Assembly (NCBI RefSeq): GCF_014852685.1
Contig: NZ_JACZDF010000001.1
Span: 620,001 to 684,000, forward strand
DNA: 64,000 nucleotides
Direction of reading: 5' to 3'
Origin: Flavimobilis rhizosphaerae
GTDB taxonomy: Bacteria; Actinomycetota; Actinomycetes; Actinomycetales; Cellulomonadaceae
Part shown: piece after piece, positions 15,054 through 24,204 of the stretch
Layout: the number at the start of each line of letters is the position of its first letter
How positions within the stretch are numbered: position 1 is the stretch's first letter
Translations under genes and position numbers: made by a program
The notes under the pieces: model-generated
Database searches by the model: none
Seen by the model: the letters and a program-made list of their open reading frames with translations, nothing else
What the model was told of the DNA's origin: nothing

Positions 15054-17792
15054 GTGACGGGCCTCGCGAGGCTCGCGGGTCGTCGCGCTGCGGCGGCCCG
15101 CGGGCATCTCGTCGCGCTCGGGGTCCTTGCGGCGCTCGTCGTCGCGTGCGCCGTCGGCGTGCTCGGCCAGGTCGAGCAGGGCGTCCGCGACGTCGTGCGC
15201 GACTCCGCGGCCCTCGACGGCGACGGCGGCAGGCTTGTCCTGCGGACGCGTCTGCTCGCCGACGCCGACGCGCAGGACCGCACGGTCCGGGACCTCGTCG
15301 GGGACGCGACCCGCGGCGCGCGGACCGTCGTCGAGCGTGCGCAGTCGCCCGACGCCGCCGACACCCCCTTCGTCACGTGGACGGTGTCGGTCGACAGGGC
15401 GACCGTCGAGCCCGACGACGTCGAGCGGCTCGCGGGCGGCCTCGGAGCGCTCGAGGCCGCGTTCAAGGCGTCCGACGCGCAGTCTCGTGGCGTCGTCGTC
15501 AGCGGGGGCCTCGTCGCGACGACGACGAGCCTCGCCGCGCGTGTCGGCGCGTTCCGGCAGGTCGCGATCGTTCCCGTGCTCGTGCTCGGGGTCGTGGGTG
15601 CCGTCGGGCTCGGGCGGGTCGCGCGTCAGCTCGTCGCCGGACGTCGGCCCGAGGACGCGCTCCTCGCGTCCCGCGGCGTGAGCGGGCGCCAGCTCCGCGC
15701 GCTTGCCGGGCTCGAGACGGGAGCGGTCACGGCGCTCGGCGCGGCTCTCGGCGGAGGCGCCGCCTCTGCGCTGCTCGCCGCGACGACCGGAGCCGTCGCC
15801 GGGCTCGGTCCGCGTGCCCTCGTCGCGGGTGCCGTCACGGTGCTCGTCGCGACCGTGACGACGGCCGTCCTGGCGGGACGGCAGCTCGACGACATCGTGC
15901 GTGCCGAGCCGCGCGGGAGCGTCGCCGCCGGCCCCGTCGTCACTGCCGTCGGGCTCAGTACGCTCGCCGTCGCCGCGGGGTGGCGCCTCGCGGTCGCGGG
16001 GGAGGGCGCGCCCGACGTGTTCGCGGTGAGCGCCCCCGGCGTGCTGCTCGTCGTCCTCGTGCTGCTTGGCGTCCAGGCGACGGGTCCGGCGTTCGGGCTT
16101 CTCGCGCGGCGCGCGGCCCGGGGCCGCGGACTCGATCGCGTCCTCGCGCTTCGCTCCGCTGCGCGCCGACACGGGGTGAGGCTTCCTGCTCTCGTCGTCG
16201 GTCTCGCCGTCGGGACGCTCGTCCTCGCGAGCTGCTTCGGGGCGTCCGTGGCGCTCGGCGGGGCCAGGCTCGCGACGCTCGCCGCAGGCGCCGACGTCCG
16301 GGTCACGGTCGCGACGAGCGGACCCGTGACGGGCGCCGACGTCAACCGCGCGCCCGGTACGGCTGCCGGCGCGGTCGCGGGCGCGGCGGTCGTCGTGCGG
16401 CCCGGGAGCGTCGGCTCCGACGAGGTCACCGTCGTCGCAGCCCGCCCGGGCGACCTCGAGGTCGTCCTGCGTGACGGCGCGGGCATCACGGATGCGCTCC
16501 GCGGAGGACCGCACCTCGGCGGCCCCGCGGTCGGCGAGGCCGGCCTCACCGTGCCCGTGCACGCCCGACTCGACCTTCCGGGCCCGCTCGAGGAGGGCTT
16601 CAGCACCGAGAACCTCTCGCTCCGCGTTACCGGAAGCGCGTGGTTCGTCGACGCCGACGGACGGTGGGCGTTCGTGAGGGCGGACGGCGTCGAGCTCGAT
16701 GCCGTCGGCGCGGGAGCGTCGGGCACGCTGCGCCTCGAGGTGCCCGACGCGGGGCCGTGGCACGTCGTCGCGCTCGATGTCGCGGCCGACGACGTCCTCC
16801 ACAACGGCTCGTCCGACGACGCGAGCCTCGCCGGAGCGGGCGGCGCCATCACCGTCGAGGTCGGAGCGATGACGGGGGCCGACGGGACCGCCGGACCGCC
16901 GACCTGGACGCGCGAGCCCGCCTGGACCCCAGCGGACGAGGTCGCCGCGGACGAGGTCCCCGCAGGCACCACCCTGCGCTGGGTCGGACCCGGAGGACCC
17001 CGCGACCCCGCGGCGCCGGTCCTGCCCGGCGTCATCGACACGTCGCTCGCCCGTGCGCTCGACCTCGCGGTCGGCGGGACCCTCCCCGTGACCGTCGCCG
17101 GGGCGACCGTCGACGTCCGCGTGAGCGAGATCCGCGACACCGTGCCGGGTGCGCCCGCACCTGCGGTGCTCGTCGACGCCGACGCCCTGCGCACGGCCCA
17201 GGTCGCGGCGGGCGGCGCAGCGCTGCGCTCCGAGGAGGTCTGGCTCCGGGCCGACGCGTCCGACGCGGCTGCGGCCGCGGCCGCCAGCGAGCTCACCGCC
17301 GACCTCGTCGCGGCAGGAGCCTGGGGTACGACGCACGACGACGTCGCCACCGTCGCCGAGCCCCGGGGGACCGACGTGCCCGCCGCGTTCTGGACCGCTG
17401 GCCTCGCGACCGTGCTGCTCGCGCTCGCCGGGCTGCGCTCGACGACGGCGGCGCAGGCGGCCACCCGCGAGGGAGAGACGGTCGCGCTCCGGGCGCTCGG
17501 CCTCGACGGCCGGCGCCAGGGGCGGCTGCGGGCGGCCGAGACCGCCTGGGTGCTCGGCGCGGGCACTGTCGTCGGCCTCGCTGTGGGGGCGGTCGTCGCG
17601 CTCGTCGCGACTCCCGTGCTCGTGCGGGCAGCGACGGGGAGCGTCGGCACGATGCCCCTCGCGTTCGACGTCCCGCCGCTGCTCGCGGGTCTGGCTGTGC
17701 TCGCCGCGGGAGCCGCCGGGCTCGTCGCGCTCCACGCCCGGACCGTCGTGCGGCAGGCCGAGGACCGCGACCTGCGGGAGGTGTCGGCATGA
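15054..17792 (+). CDS. Large FtsX-type ABC permease, first of two
   Basis: 912 residues starting at GTG 15054, just behind the oligopeptide ATPase stop. An N-terminal membrane helix (about 16-36) precedes an extracytoplasmic region, a first set of helices (about 165-430), a large Ala/Val/Asp-rich outer domain (about 440-770) and three C-terminal helices. This layout is that of duplicated FtsX/MacB-like permeases (DUF214). The Ala/Val bias is extreme but codon use matches neighbours. With the second permease and two ATPases it forms one ABC system, probably an exporter or extractor of a lipid, peptide or antibiotic; no substrate can be deduced. ATGA overlap with the next gene. Confidence 0.8.
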   Translation: MTGLARLAGRRAAAARGHLVALGVLAALVVACAVGVLGQVEQGVRDVVRDSAALDGDGGRLVLRTRLLADADAQDRTVRDLVGDATRGARTVVERAQSPDAADTPFVTWTVSVDRATVEPDDVERLAGGLGALEAAFKASDAQSRGVVVSGGLVATTTSLAARVGAFRQVAIVPVLVLGVVGAVGLGRVARQLVAGRRPEDALLASRGVSGRQLRALAGLETGAVTALGAALGGGAASALLAATTGAVAGLGPRALVAGAVTVLVATVTTAVLAGRQLDDIVRAEPRGSVAAGPVVTAVGLSTLAVAAGWRLAVAGEGAPDVFAVSAPGVLLVVLVLLGVQATGPAFGLLARRAARGRGLDRVLALRSAARRHGVRLPALVVGLAVGTLVLASCFGASVALGGARLATLAAGADVRVTVATSGPVTGADVNRAPGTAAGAVAGAAVVVRPGSVGSDEVTVVAARPGDLEVVLRDGAGITDALRGGPHLGGPAVGEAGLTVPVHARLDLPGPLEEGFSTENLSLRVTGSAWFVDADGRWAFVRADGVELDAVGAGASGTLRLEVPDAGPWHVVALDVAADDVLHNGSSDDASLAGAGGAITVEVGAMTGADGTAGPPTWTREPAWTPADEVAADEVPAGTTLRWVGPGGPRDPAAPVLPGVIDTSLARALDLAVGGTLPVTVAGATVDVRVSEIRDTVPGAPAPAVLVDADALRTAQVAAGGAALRSEEVWLRADASDAAAAAAASELTADLVAAGAWGTTHDDVATVAEPRGTDVPAAFWTAGLATVLLALAGLRSTTAAQAATREGETVALRALGLDGRRQGRLRAAETAWVLGAGTVVGLAVGAVVALVATPVLVRAATGSVGTMPLAFDVPPLLAGLAVLAAGAAGLVALHARTVVRQAEDRDLREVSA

Positions 17793-20458
17793 GCCGCACG
17801 TCCTCGCGTGCATCGCTCCTCGTCCGCAGCCTGCGCCACCGCGTCGGTGCAGGCGTCGTCGTCGCGCTCGTCGCCCTCCTCGGCGCCGGCGTCGTCACTC
17901 TCTGGCCCCGGGGCGTTGCCGCGATGGAGGCCGAGGTCGTCGGAGCCCGGGTCGGAACGTCCACGGACCTCGCACGCGACCTCACCGTACGGACGTCGAG
18001 CTGGGCGTTCGACGAGGACGAGGCGCCCGGCCTCGAGGGCACCATGCAGCGCGTCCTCGGCCCCGCGCAGGCGTACCTCCTCGCGCTGCGGGACGCGATC
18101 CCCGAGCCGGCACGACGCCTCGTCGGCGAACCCCAGGTGCGCCTGTCCGACGCGACCGACCCGCTCGCGCAGGTGGCCGACGGTCCCGGGTCCGACGTCC
18201 GCTTCCCCGAGCTCGTCCGCTCTGCCGCCCCGGGCTTCCTCGAGCGCGTCCGGCTCGTCGAGGGGCGCGTCCCGACCGACGCCGTGCCGCGTCCGGGCGA
18301 GCCCGCCGAGACGCTCGTCTCGGCCGACGGCGCGGCGCGGCTCGGGTGGGACGTCGGCGAGGTCCGCGGTGCGACCCTCAGCGACGGTGGCTACACCCTC
18401 GTCGGCACGTACGAGGTCGTCGACCCGTCCGACGGCTACTGGCTCCACACGCCCGCGGGCGCCGGGCCCGCGGTCCTCGAGGACCTCGACAGGGGCGTGA
18501 CGGTCCGGGTCCTCGGCATCGTCGACCCCGAGGTCCTCGCGATGACGGCGGCGCGACCCGTGCTCGACGCGTGGTTCCCCGTGAGCGGCGCGGGAGTCGC
18601 CGACCCGACGACGGTCGCTGCGCAGCTGCGCGCGGCGGCGGCGTCCGCGTCCGCCGACCTCGGGGGCGTGCGCTTCTCGACGGGCATGCCCGACCTCCTC
18701 GACAGCGCGGTCGCCGACGTCGCGACGTCGCGCACGCTCGCCTCGTTCGCGCTCGCCGGCCCGCTCGCGGCCCTCGCGCTCGCGCTCGGCGTCGGCACGC
18801 AGGGACTCGTCGCACGGCGGCGCGAGGATGGGGCGCTCGCGCGGGCCCGAGGCGCGTCGGGGCTCCAGGTGCGCGGCCTCGCAGCGCTGCAGACGTGGTG
18901 CGTCGCGCTGCCCGCGGCCGCCCTCGGCGCGGGCGGTGCCGCGGCTCTCGGCAGCGGTGTCGGACCGGGCGCGCCGGGCGACCTGCTCGGTGCGGCGGTC
19001 GTCGGGACCGCTCCCGGGCTGCTCGCCGCCGCGCTCGTCGCGCCGCCCCGGGCGTCCGTCGCCCGCACGAGGATCGTGCGTGCGCTGCGCGTCGCGGGAG
19101 CCGTCGTGCTCGTCGTTGCGGCGGCCGTCGTCACCGTGCTCGCCCTCGCCGGGAGGCTCCCGTCCGACGATCCGCTCGTCGTCGCGCTGCCCGCGCTCGT
19201 CGCCGCCGCGACCGCCGTCCTCGTCGTCGCGCTCGTCCGGCCGCTGCTCGGCCTGCTCGTCGCGGCCGCCCGCCGGCGTCCGGGGCCGGGTGCGCTCGTC
19301 GGTCTCGCCCGCGCGGCGCGCGGCCGGCCGGGCGTCGTCGCGGGGATCCTCGCGCTCGTCGTCGGGACGGGCGTCGTCGTCCAGGCGACCGCGCTCCTCA
19401 CGACGGTGCGCGCGGGCGCGGCCGACGGCGCGTGGGAGGCGACCGGGGCAGACCTCCGGCTCTCTGGGCCTCGCATGACGCCCGAGCTCGTCGCCCGGGT
19501 CGAGGCCGTCGACGGTGTGCGGCTCGCGGTCGCCGCCGAGGTCGTCACCCCGGCCGACATGCGCCGTGGTGCGTCGGGCGCGAACGTCGAGCTGCTCGCG
19601 GTCGACACCGCCCGGCTCGCACGCCTCGACGCCGAGGGCTACCGTCACGCGCTGCCCGACGGCCTCACGGCGACGGACGGTCCCGTGCCGGTCGTCGTCT
19701 CGACGTCCGTCCGGGCCGACACGGGCGGAGCGCTGCCCGACGGCACGACGCTTCAGGTCGACGGCCTGCGGCTCCCCGTGGTCGAGGTCGCGTCACGCGA
19801 CGTCGTCGCAGGTCTCGGACGCGGCTCCCGGTGGATCCTCGCCGACACGGGCGTGCTCGCCGCGCACGGCCTCACCCGCTCGGCCCCGGCCGTCCTCCTC
19901 GTCGATGTCGAGGACTCGCTCGACGCTGCGGCCGTCACCGCGCTCGGCGACCGCCTCGCGGAGATCGTCGGGACGGGCGACGTCCGCTCGTTCGCCCCGG
20001 TGCGCGACGCCCGCCTCGCCGACCCGACCGTCGCGTGGCTCGTCCGTGGCGTCCTCGTCGGCGCCGCCGTCGCGGTGCTCGGGGTCCTCGCGGCGCTCGT
20101 CGCCGCGCTCGCCGCGGCAGCACCGGCGCGACGACGTACGCTCGCGACCCTCCGCAGCGTCGGTGCGAGCACGCGCGACGTGAGGGCCGCGGTCGCGGCC
20201 GAGCTCACCGGCTGGGTCGTCCCTGGCGTCGTCGTCGGCGCAGCGCTCGGCCTCGGCCTCACGCTCGTCGCCGTCGGCGTCGTCGACCTGCCGACGTTTC
20301 TCGGGGCGCGCGAGGTCCCGCCGCGCGTCGACCTCCGTGCGCTCGCCGTCGTCGTCGGTGCGGTCGCCGCCGCCGTTGCGGCCGCGACGTTCCTCACCGC
20401 GCGCGGCGGGGACCACCGCGCACGCGACGCCGCCCTGCTCGCCGAGGGAGAGGGATGA
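17789..20458 (+). CDS. Large FtsX-type ABC permease, second of two
   Basis: 889 residues. One N-terminal membrane helix (GAGVVVALVALLGAGVVTLW, about 21-40), an outer domain (about 45-310), a block of about six helices (about 315-520), a second outer domain (about 525-750), then three helices ending before a short acidic tail. The C-terminal FtsX domain contains RRRTLATLRSVGASTRDVRA, the cytoplasmic loop typical of the family. Start and stop overlap neighbouring ORFs by four bases on both sides, so the whole cluster is translationally chained. It probably heterodimerises with the 912-residue permease. Confidence 0.82.
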   Translation: MSRTSSRASLLVRSLRHRVGAGVVVALVALLGAGVVTLWPRGVAAMEAEVVGARVGTSTDLARDLTVRTSSWAFDEDEAPGLEGTMQRVLGPAQAYLLALRDAIPEPARRLVGEPQVRLSDATDPLAQVADGPGSDVRFPELVRSAAPGFLERVRLVEGRVPTDAVPRPGEPAETLVSADGAARLGWDVGEVRGATLSDGGYTLVGTYEVVDPSDGYWLHTPAGAGPAVLEDLDRGVTVRVLGIVDPEVLAMTAARPVLDAWFPVSGAGVADPTTVAAQLRAAAASASADLGGVRFSTGMPDLLDSAVADVATSRTLASFALAGPLAALALALGVGTQGLVARRREDGALARARGASGLQVRGLAALQTWCVALPAAALGAGGAAALGSGVGPGAPGDLLGAAVVGTAPGLLAAALVAPPRASVARTRIVRALRVAGAVVLVVAAAVVTVLALAGRLPSDDPLVVALPALVAAATAVLVVALVRPLLGLLVAAARRRPGPGALVGLARAARGRPGVVAGILALVVGTGVVVQATALLTTVRAGAADGAWEATGADLRLSGPRMTPELVARVEAVDGVRLAVAAEVVTPADMRRGASGANVELLAVDTARLARLDAEGYRHALPDGLTATDGPVPVVVSTSVRADTGGALPDGTTLQVDGLRLPVVEVASRDVVAGLGRGSRWILADTGVLAAHGLTRSAPAVLLVDVEDSLDAAAVTALGDRLAEIVGTGDVRSFAPVRDARLADPTVAWLVRGVLVGAAVAVLGVLAALVAALAAAAPARRRTLATLRSVGASTRDVRAAVAAELTGWVVPGVVVGAALGLGLTLVAVGVVDLPTFLGAREVPPRVDLRALAVVVGAVAAAVAAATFLTARGGDHRARDAALLAEGEG

Positions 20459-20496
20459 CCGCCATGACCGTCCGCACCGCCGAGGAGGCACCATGA
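20455..20496 (+). CDS. 13-codon relay ORF between permease and ATPase genes
   Basis: ATG at 20455 overlaps the permease stop (ATGA). Its stop TGA at 20494 overlaps the ATPase ATG in the same ATGA manner. The peptide would be MTAMTVRTAEEAP. Its codons for E-E-A are also the GAGGAGGCA that serves as RBS for the ATPase gene. It probably passes terminating ribosomes on to the ATPase rather than encoding a functional peptide. Confidence 0.4.
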   Translation: MTAMTVRTAEEAP

Positions 20497-21509
20497 CCGC
20501 CGTCTGGGACGAGGCCCGCACCGACGAGACCGAGCCCGACATCCTCTGCCGCGACCTCGTGCGCATCTTCGTCACCGAGGGTGTCGAGGTCCAGGCCCTC
20601 CAGGGACTCACGCTGCGCGTCGAGCGGGGCGAGGTCGTCGCGCTCGTCGGCGCGTCCGGCTCCGGCAAGTCGACGCTCCTGTCGATCCTCTCGGGCCTCG
20701 ACCGGCCCACCGGCGGGGCGGCACGCGTCGCCGGCCAGGACCTCGTCGCCATGACACGTGCCGAGCGCGTCGACTTCCAGCGCCACCGCGTCGGCTTCGT
20801 CTGGCAGCAGACCGCGCGCAACCTCCTGCCGTACCTCACGGCCACGCAGAACGTCGTCGTCCCCATGGCCCTCGCGGGGACGCCGCGGCGGACCGCGGCC
20901 CGCGCCGCGCGGGCCGCCGAGCTCCTCGCGCTGCTCGGCGTCACGCACGTCGCCGACCGGCTGCCCGCGCACATGTCCGGCGGCGAGCAGCAGCGCGTCG
21001 CGATCGCCGTCGCGCTGGCGAACGACCCCCGCGTCCTCCTCGCCGACGAGCCGACCGGCGAGCTCGACGAGGCGACGAGCGCCGAGGTCCTCGAGGCGTT
21101 CCGCACCGCGAACGCCGAGCTCGGCACGACCGTCCTCGTCGTCACGCACGACCCCGCGGTCGCCGACCACGTCTCCCGCACGGTCCGTATCCGCGACGGC
21201 CGCACCTCGCTCGAGGTGCTGCGCCGGCGCGAGGTCGGCGCCGACGGCGTCGCACGTGACCTCGTCGAGGAGTTCGCCGTGCTCGACCCCGTCGGCCGCA
21301 TGCAGCTGCCGCCCGAGTTCGTCACCCAGCTCGGGCTGCGCGACCGCGTGCGCCTCGACCTCGAGCCCGACCACGTGAGCGTGTGGCCCGGGACGGGACC
21401 GTCGTCCGCCGCACCACCGACCGCCGCACCACCGACCACCACGTCCCCGCCGACGTCGGGCGGGTCCCGCCCCGCGGGCCGCCACGCCGCGACCGAGGAG
21501 CAGTCATGA
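20493..21509 (+). CDS. ABC transporter ATPase with AbrB/SpoVT-like tail
   Basis: 338 residues. Nucleotide-binding domain of the MacB/LolD group: Walker A GASGSGKST (53-61), signature MSGGEQQRV (161-169), Walker B VLLADEPTGELD, switch H219. Residues about 263-299 (DPVGRMQLPPEFVTQLGLRD, RVRLDLEPDHVSVWPG) read like an AbrB/SpoVT swapped-hairpin half, as in some actinobacterial FtsX-associated ATPases. A Pro/Thr-rich disordered tail follows. It should drive one or both large permeases. GAGGAGG precedes the ATG; the stop overlaps the next ATG. Confidence 0.88.
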   Translation: MTAVWDEARTDETEPDILCRDLVRIFVTEGVEVQALQGLTLRVERGEVVALVGASGSGKSTLLSILSGLDRPTGGAARVAGQDLVAMTRAERVDFQRHRVGFVWQQTARNLLPYLTATQNVVVPMALAGTPRRTAARAARAAELLALLGVTHVADRLPAHMSGGEQQRVAIAVALANDPRVLLADEPTGELDEATSAEVLEAFRTANAELGTTVLVVTHDPAVADHVSRTVRIRDGRTSLEVLRRREVGADGVARDLVEEFAVLDPVGRMQLPPEFVTQLGLRDRVRLDLEPDHVSVWPGTGPSSAAPPTAAPPTTTSPPTSGGSRPAGRHAATEEQS

Positions 21510-22144
21510 CCGAGGTGCTGCTGCGCGCGCACGACGTCTCGCGCGAGTTCCGCACGCCCGCGGGCGTCGTCCACGCCGTCGTCGGGGTGAGCCTCGAGGT
21601 CCGCGCGGGCGAGCTCGTCGTCGTCCGCGGACGCTCGGGCGCGGGCAAGACGACGCTCCTCGGCATGCTCGCGGGGGCCGACGTCCCCACGTCCGGCGCG
21701 GTCGAGCGGCCCACGGAGCCGGGGGAGACGGGCTATGTCATGCAGACCTTCGGTCTCGTCGACGTGCTCTCCGCCGCCGAGAACGTCGAGCTGCCGTTGC
21801 GCGTCGTGCGCACGCCGTCGGCCGAGCGCGACGAGCGCGTGCGCGACGCGCTCGCGACCGTCGGCCTCGCCCGCCACGGGCACCAGCGTCCCGCCGAGCT
21901 CTCGGGAGGGCAGCGCCAGCGTGTCGCGATCGCCCGTGCGCTCGTCACCCGGCCCCGGCTGCTCGTCGCCGACGAGCCGACGGGCCAGCTCGACTCGGTG
22001 ACCGCGGGCGCCGTCATGGACGTCCTGCGGGAGCTCACGCGCTCGGGCGGCGTCGCAGCGATCGTCGCGACGCACGACCCGATCCTCGTCGAGCGAGCCG
22101 ACCGCGTCCTCGACCTCCACGACGGGCACCTCGCGGAGGTCTGA
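21506..22144 (+). CDS. ABC transporter ATPase, second of the FtsX cluster
   Basis: 212 residues, a single compact nucleotide-binding domain: Walker A GRSGAGKTT (42-50), signature LSGGQRQRV, Walker B LLVADEPTGQLD, switch histidine in ATHDP. It has the size and motifs of LolD/MacB-type partners of FtsX permeases. Two different ATPases alongside two different permeases suggest an asymmetric transporter or two complexes made from one operon. It is the last gene of the run; I find no clear terminator before typA. Confidence 0.87.
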   Translation: MTEVLLRAHDVSREFRTPAGVVHAVVGVSLEVRAGELVVVRGRSGAGKTTLLGMLAGADVPTSGAVERPTEPGETGYVMQTFGLVDVLSAAENVELPLRVVRTPSAERDERVRDALATVGLARHGHQRPAELSGGQRQRVAIARALVTRPRLLVADEPTGQLDSVTAGAVMDVLRELTRSGGVAAIVATHDPILVERADRVLDLHDGHLAEV

Positions 22145-22214
22145 GCGCCGTCGAGCGCCGTGGGGAGGGTGTCACGTCGTGGACGTCACACGGCGCACCG
22201 GCTTGCGCGGGCGT

Positions 22215-22220
22215 TAGGAT
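22215..22220 (+). promoter_or_regulatory. Probable -10 element of typA
   Basis: TAGGAT about 60 bases before the typA ATG, in the 137-bp gap after the ABC cluster. The -35 region is not clear-cut. Confidence 0.4.
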
Positions 22221-22281
22221 GGACCGTTGCGCAGCGGAGATGCGCGCGGCACCCCCACCCCCTGACGGAACGGTTACTCCT

Positions 22282-24192
22282 ATGTCTGTGCGCTCCGACC
22301 TGCGCAACGTGGCGATCGTCGCCCACGTCGACCACGGCAAGACGACGATGGTTGACGCCATGCTGCACACCTCCGGAGCTTTCGGTGCGCACGACCACGT
22401 CGACGAGCGCGCGATGGACTCGGGCGACCTCGAGCGCGAGAAGGGCATCACGATCCTCGCGAAGAACACGGCGGTCCACTACACCGGACCGTCGGCCGCG
22501 GACTTCGGCCACCCCGAGGGCATCACGATCAACGTCATCGACACCCCCGGTCACGCCGACTTCGGTGGCGAGGTCGAGCGCGGCCTGTCGATGGTCGACG
22601 GCGTCGTCCTCCTCGTCGACTCCTCCGAGGGCCCCCTCCCGCAGACCCGCTTCGTGCTCCGCAAGGCCCTCGCCGCGAAGCTCCCGGTCATCCTCGTCGT
22701 CAACAAGGTCGACCGCGCCGACGCGCGTATCGACCACGTCGTCGCTGAGGCGACCGACCTCCTGCTCGGCCTCGCGTCCGACCTCCAGGACGAGGTCCCG
22801 GACCTCGACCTCGACTCCGTGCTCGACGTCCCCGTCGTCTTCGCCGCCGCGAAGGCCAAGCGCGCGTCGCTCAACCAGCCGGCCGACGGCTCGCTCCCTG
22901 ACGCCGAGGACCTCGAGCCGCTCTTCCGCACGATCCTCGAGAAGATCCCCGCGCCGACGTACGAGGACGACGCGCCGCTCCAGGCCCACGTCACCAACCT
23001 CGACGCCTCGCCGTTCCTCGGCCGCCTCGCGCTCCTGCGTGTCTTCAACGGCACGATCCGCAAGGGCCAGACGGTCGCGTGGGCGCGCCACGACGGCACG
23101 CTCCAGAACGTGCGCATCACCGAGCTCCTCGCGACGAAGGCGCTCACGCGCGTCCCCGCCGAGTCCGCGGGCCCTGGCGACATCGTCGCCGTCGCCGGCA
23201 TCGAGGACATCACCATCGGCGAGACGCTCACGGACCCGGAGGACCCGCGTCCGCTGCCGCTCATCACGGTCGACGACCCGGCCATCTCCATGACGATCGG
23301 TATCAATACCTCCCCGCTCGCGGGCAAGGGCGGCAAGGGCCACAAGGTCACCGCGCGCCAGGTCAAGGACCGCCTCGACGCCGAGCTCATCGGTAACGTC
23401 TCGCTCCGCGTCCTGCCGACCGAGCGTCCCGACGCGTGGGAGGTCCAGGGCCGCGGTGAGCTCGCGCTCGCGATCCTCGTCGAGCAGATGCGTCGCGAGG
23501 GCTTCGAGCTCACCGTCGGCAAGCCGCAGGTCGTCACGAAGAAGATCGACGGCAAGGTCCACGAGCCGATCGAGCGCATGACGATCGACGTCCCCGAGGA
23601 GTTCCTCGGCGCCGTCACGCAGCTCATGGCGCAGCGCAAGGGCCGCATGGAGAGCATGACGAACCACGGCACCGGCTGGGTGCGCATGGAGTTCATCGTC
23701 CCCGCGCGCGGCCTCATCGGCTTCCGCACGCGGTTCCTCACGGAGACCCGCGGCACCGGCATTGCCTCCTCGCTGTCCGAGGGCTACGAGCCGTGGGCCG
23801 GCCCGATCGAGACCCGCGTGACGGGCTCGCTCGTCGCCGACCGTGCCGGCAAGGTCACGCCCTACGCGATGATCAACCTCCAGGAGCGCGGCTCGTTCTT
23901 CGTCGAGCCGACCGCCGAGGTGTACGAGGGTCAGGTCGTCGGGGAGAACTCCCGCAACGAGGACATGGACGTCAACATCACCAAGGAGAAGAAGCTCACG
24001 AACATGCGTGCGGCCTCTTCCGACAACTTCGAGAACCTCGTGCCGCCGCGTCGTCTCACGCTCGAGGAGTCCCTCGAGTTCACGCAGGAGGACGAGTGCG
24101 TCGAGGTGACGCCGGAGATCGTCCGCATCCGCAAGGTCGTCCTTGACCAGACCGAGCGGGGCCGCGCCGCCTCGCGCGCCAAGAAGTCCTGA
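22282..24192 (+). CDS. typA: Translational GTPase TypA/BipA
   Basis: 636 residues. G1 is AHVDHGKTT (14-22); G2 carries EKGITILAKNTAV; G3 is DTPGHADFGGEVER; G4 is NKVDRADAR. EF-G-like domains III and V follow, then the BipA-specific C-terminal domain (GRGELALAILVEQMRREGFE, VTPYAMINLQERGSFFV). It is a ribosome-associated GTPase involved in 50S assembly and stress or low-temperature growth. The start ATG is the only one compatible with the conserved N-terminus. The mshB-like gene begins 12 bases after the stop. Confidence 0.97.
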   Translation: MSVRSDLRNVAIVAHVDHGKTTMVDAMLHTSGAFGAHDHVDERAMDSGDLEREKGITILAKNTAVHYTGPSAADFGHPEGITINVIDTPGHADFGGEVERGLSMVDGVVLLVDSSEGPLPQTRFVLRKALAAKLPVILVVNKVDRADARIDHVVAEATDLLLGLASDLQDEVPDLDLDSVLDVPVVFAAAKAKRASLNQPADGSLPDAEDLEPLFRTILEKIPAPTYEDDAPLQAHVTNLDASPFLGRLALLRVFNGTIRKGQTVAWARHDGTLQNVRITELLATKALTRVPAESAGPGDIVAVAGIEDITIGETLTDPEDPRPLPLITVDDPAISMTIGINTSPLAGKGGKGHKVTARQVKDRLDAELIGNVSLRVLPTERPDAWEVQGRGELALAILVEQMRREGFELTVGKPQVVTKKIDGKVHEPIERMTIDVPEEFLGAVTQLMAQRKGRMESMTNHGTGWVRMEFIVPARGLIGFRTRFLTETRGTGIASSLSEGYEPWAGPIETRVTGSLVADRAGKVTPYAMINLQERGSFFVEPTAEVYEGQVVGENSRNEDMDVNITKEKKLTNMRAASSDNFENLVPPRRLTLEESLEFTQEDECVEVTPEIVRIRKVVLDQTERGRAASRAKKS

Positions 24193-24204
24193 CACGCGGC
24201 TGAC

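Noticed and set aside
15626-19648. 1340-codon open frame antisense to the FtsX permeases
   Set aside because: Arg/Pro/Asp-rich shadow with no motif; the sense strand has membrane helices and coupled starts.
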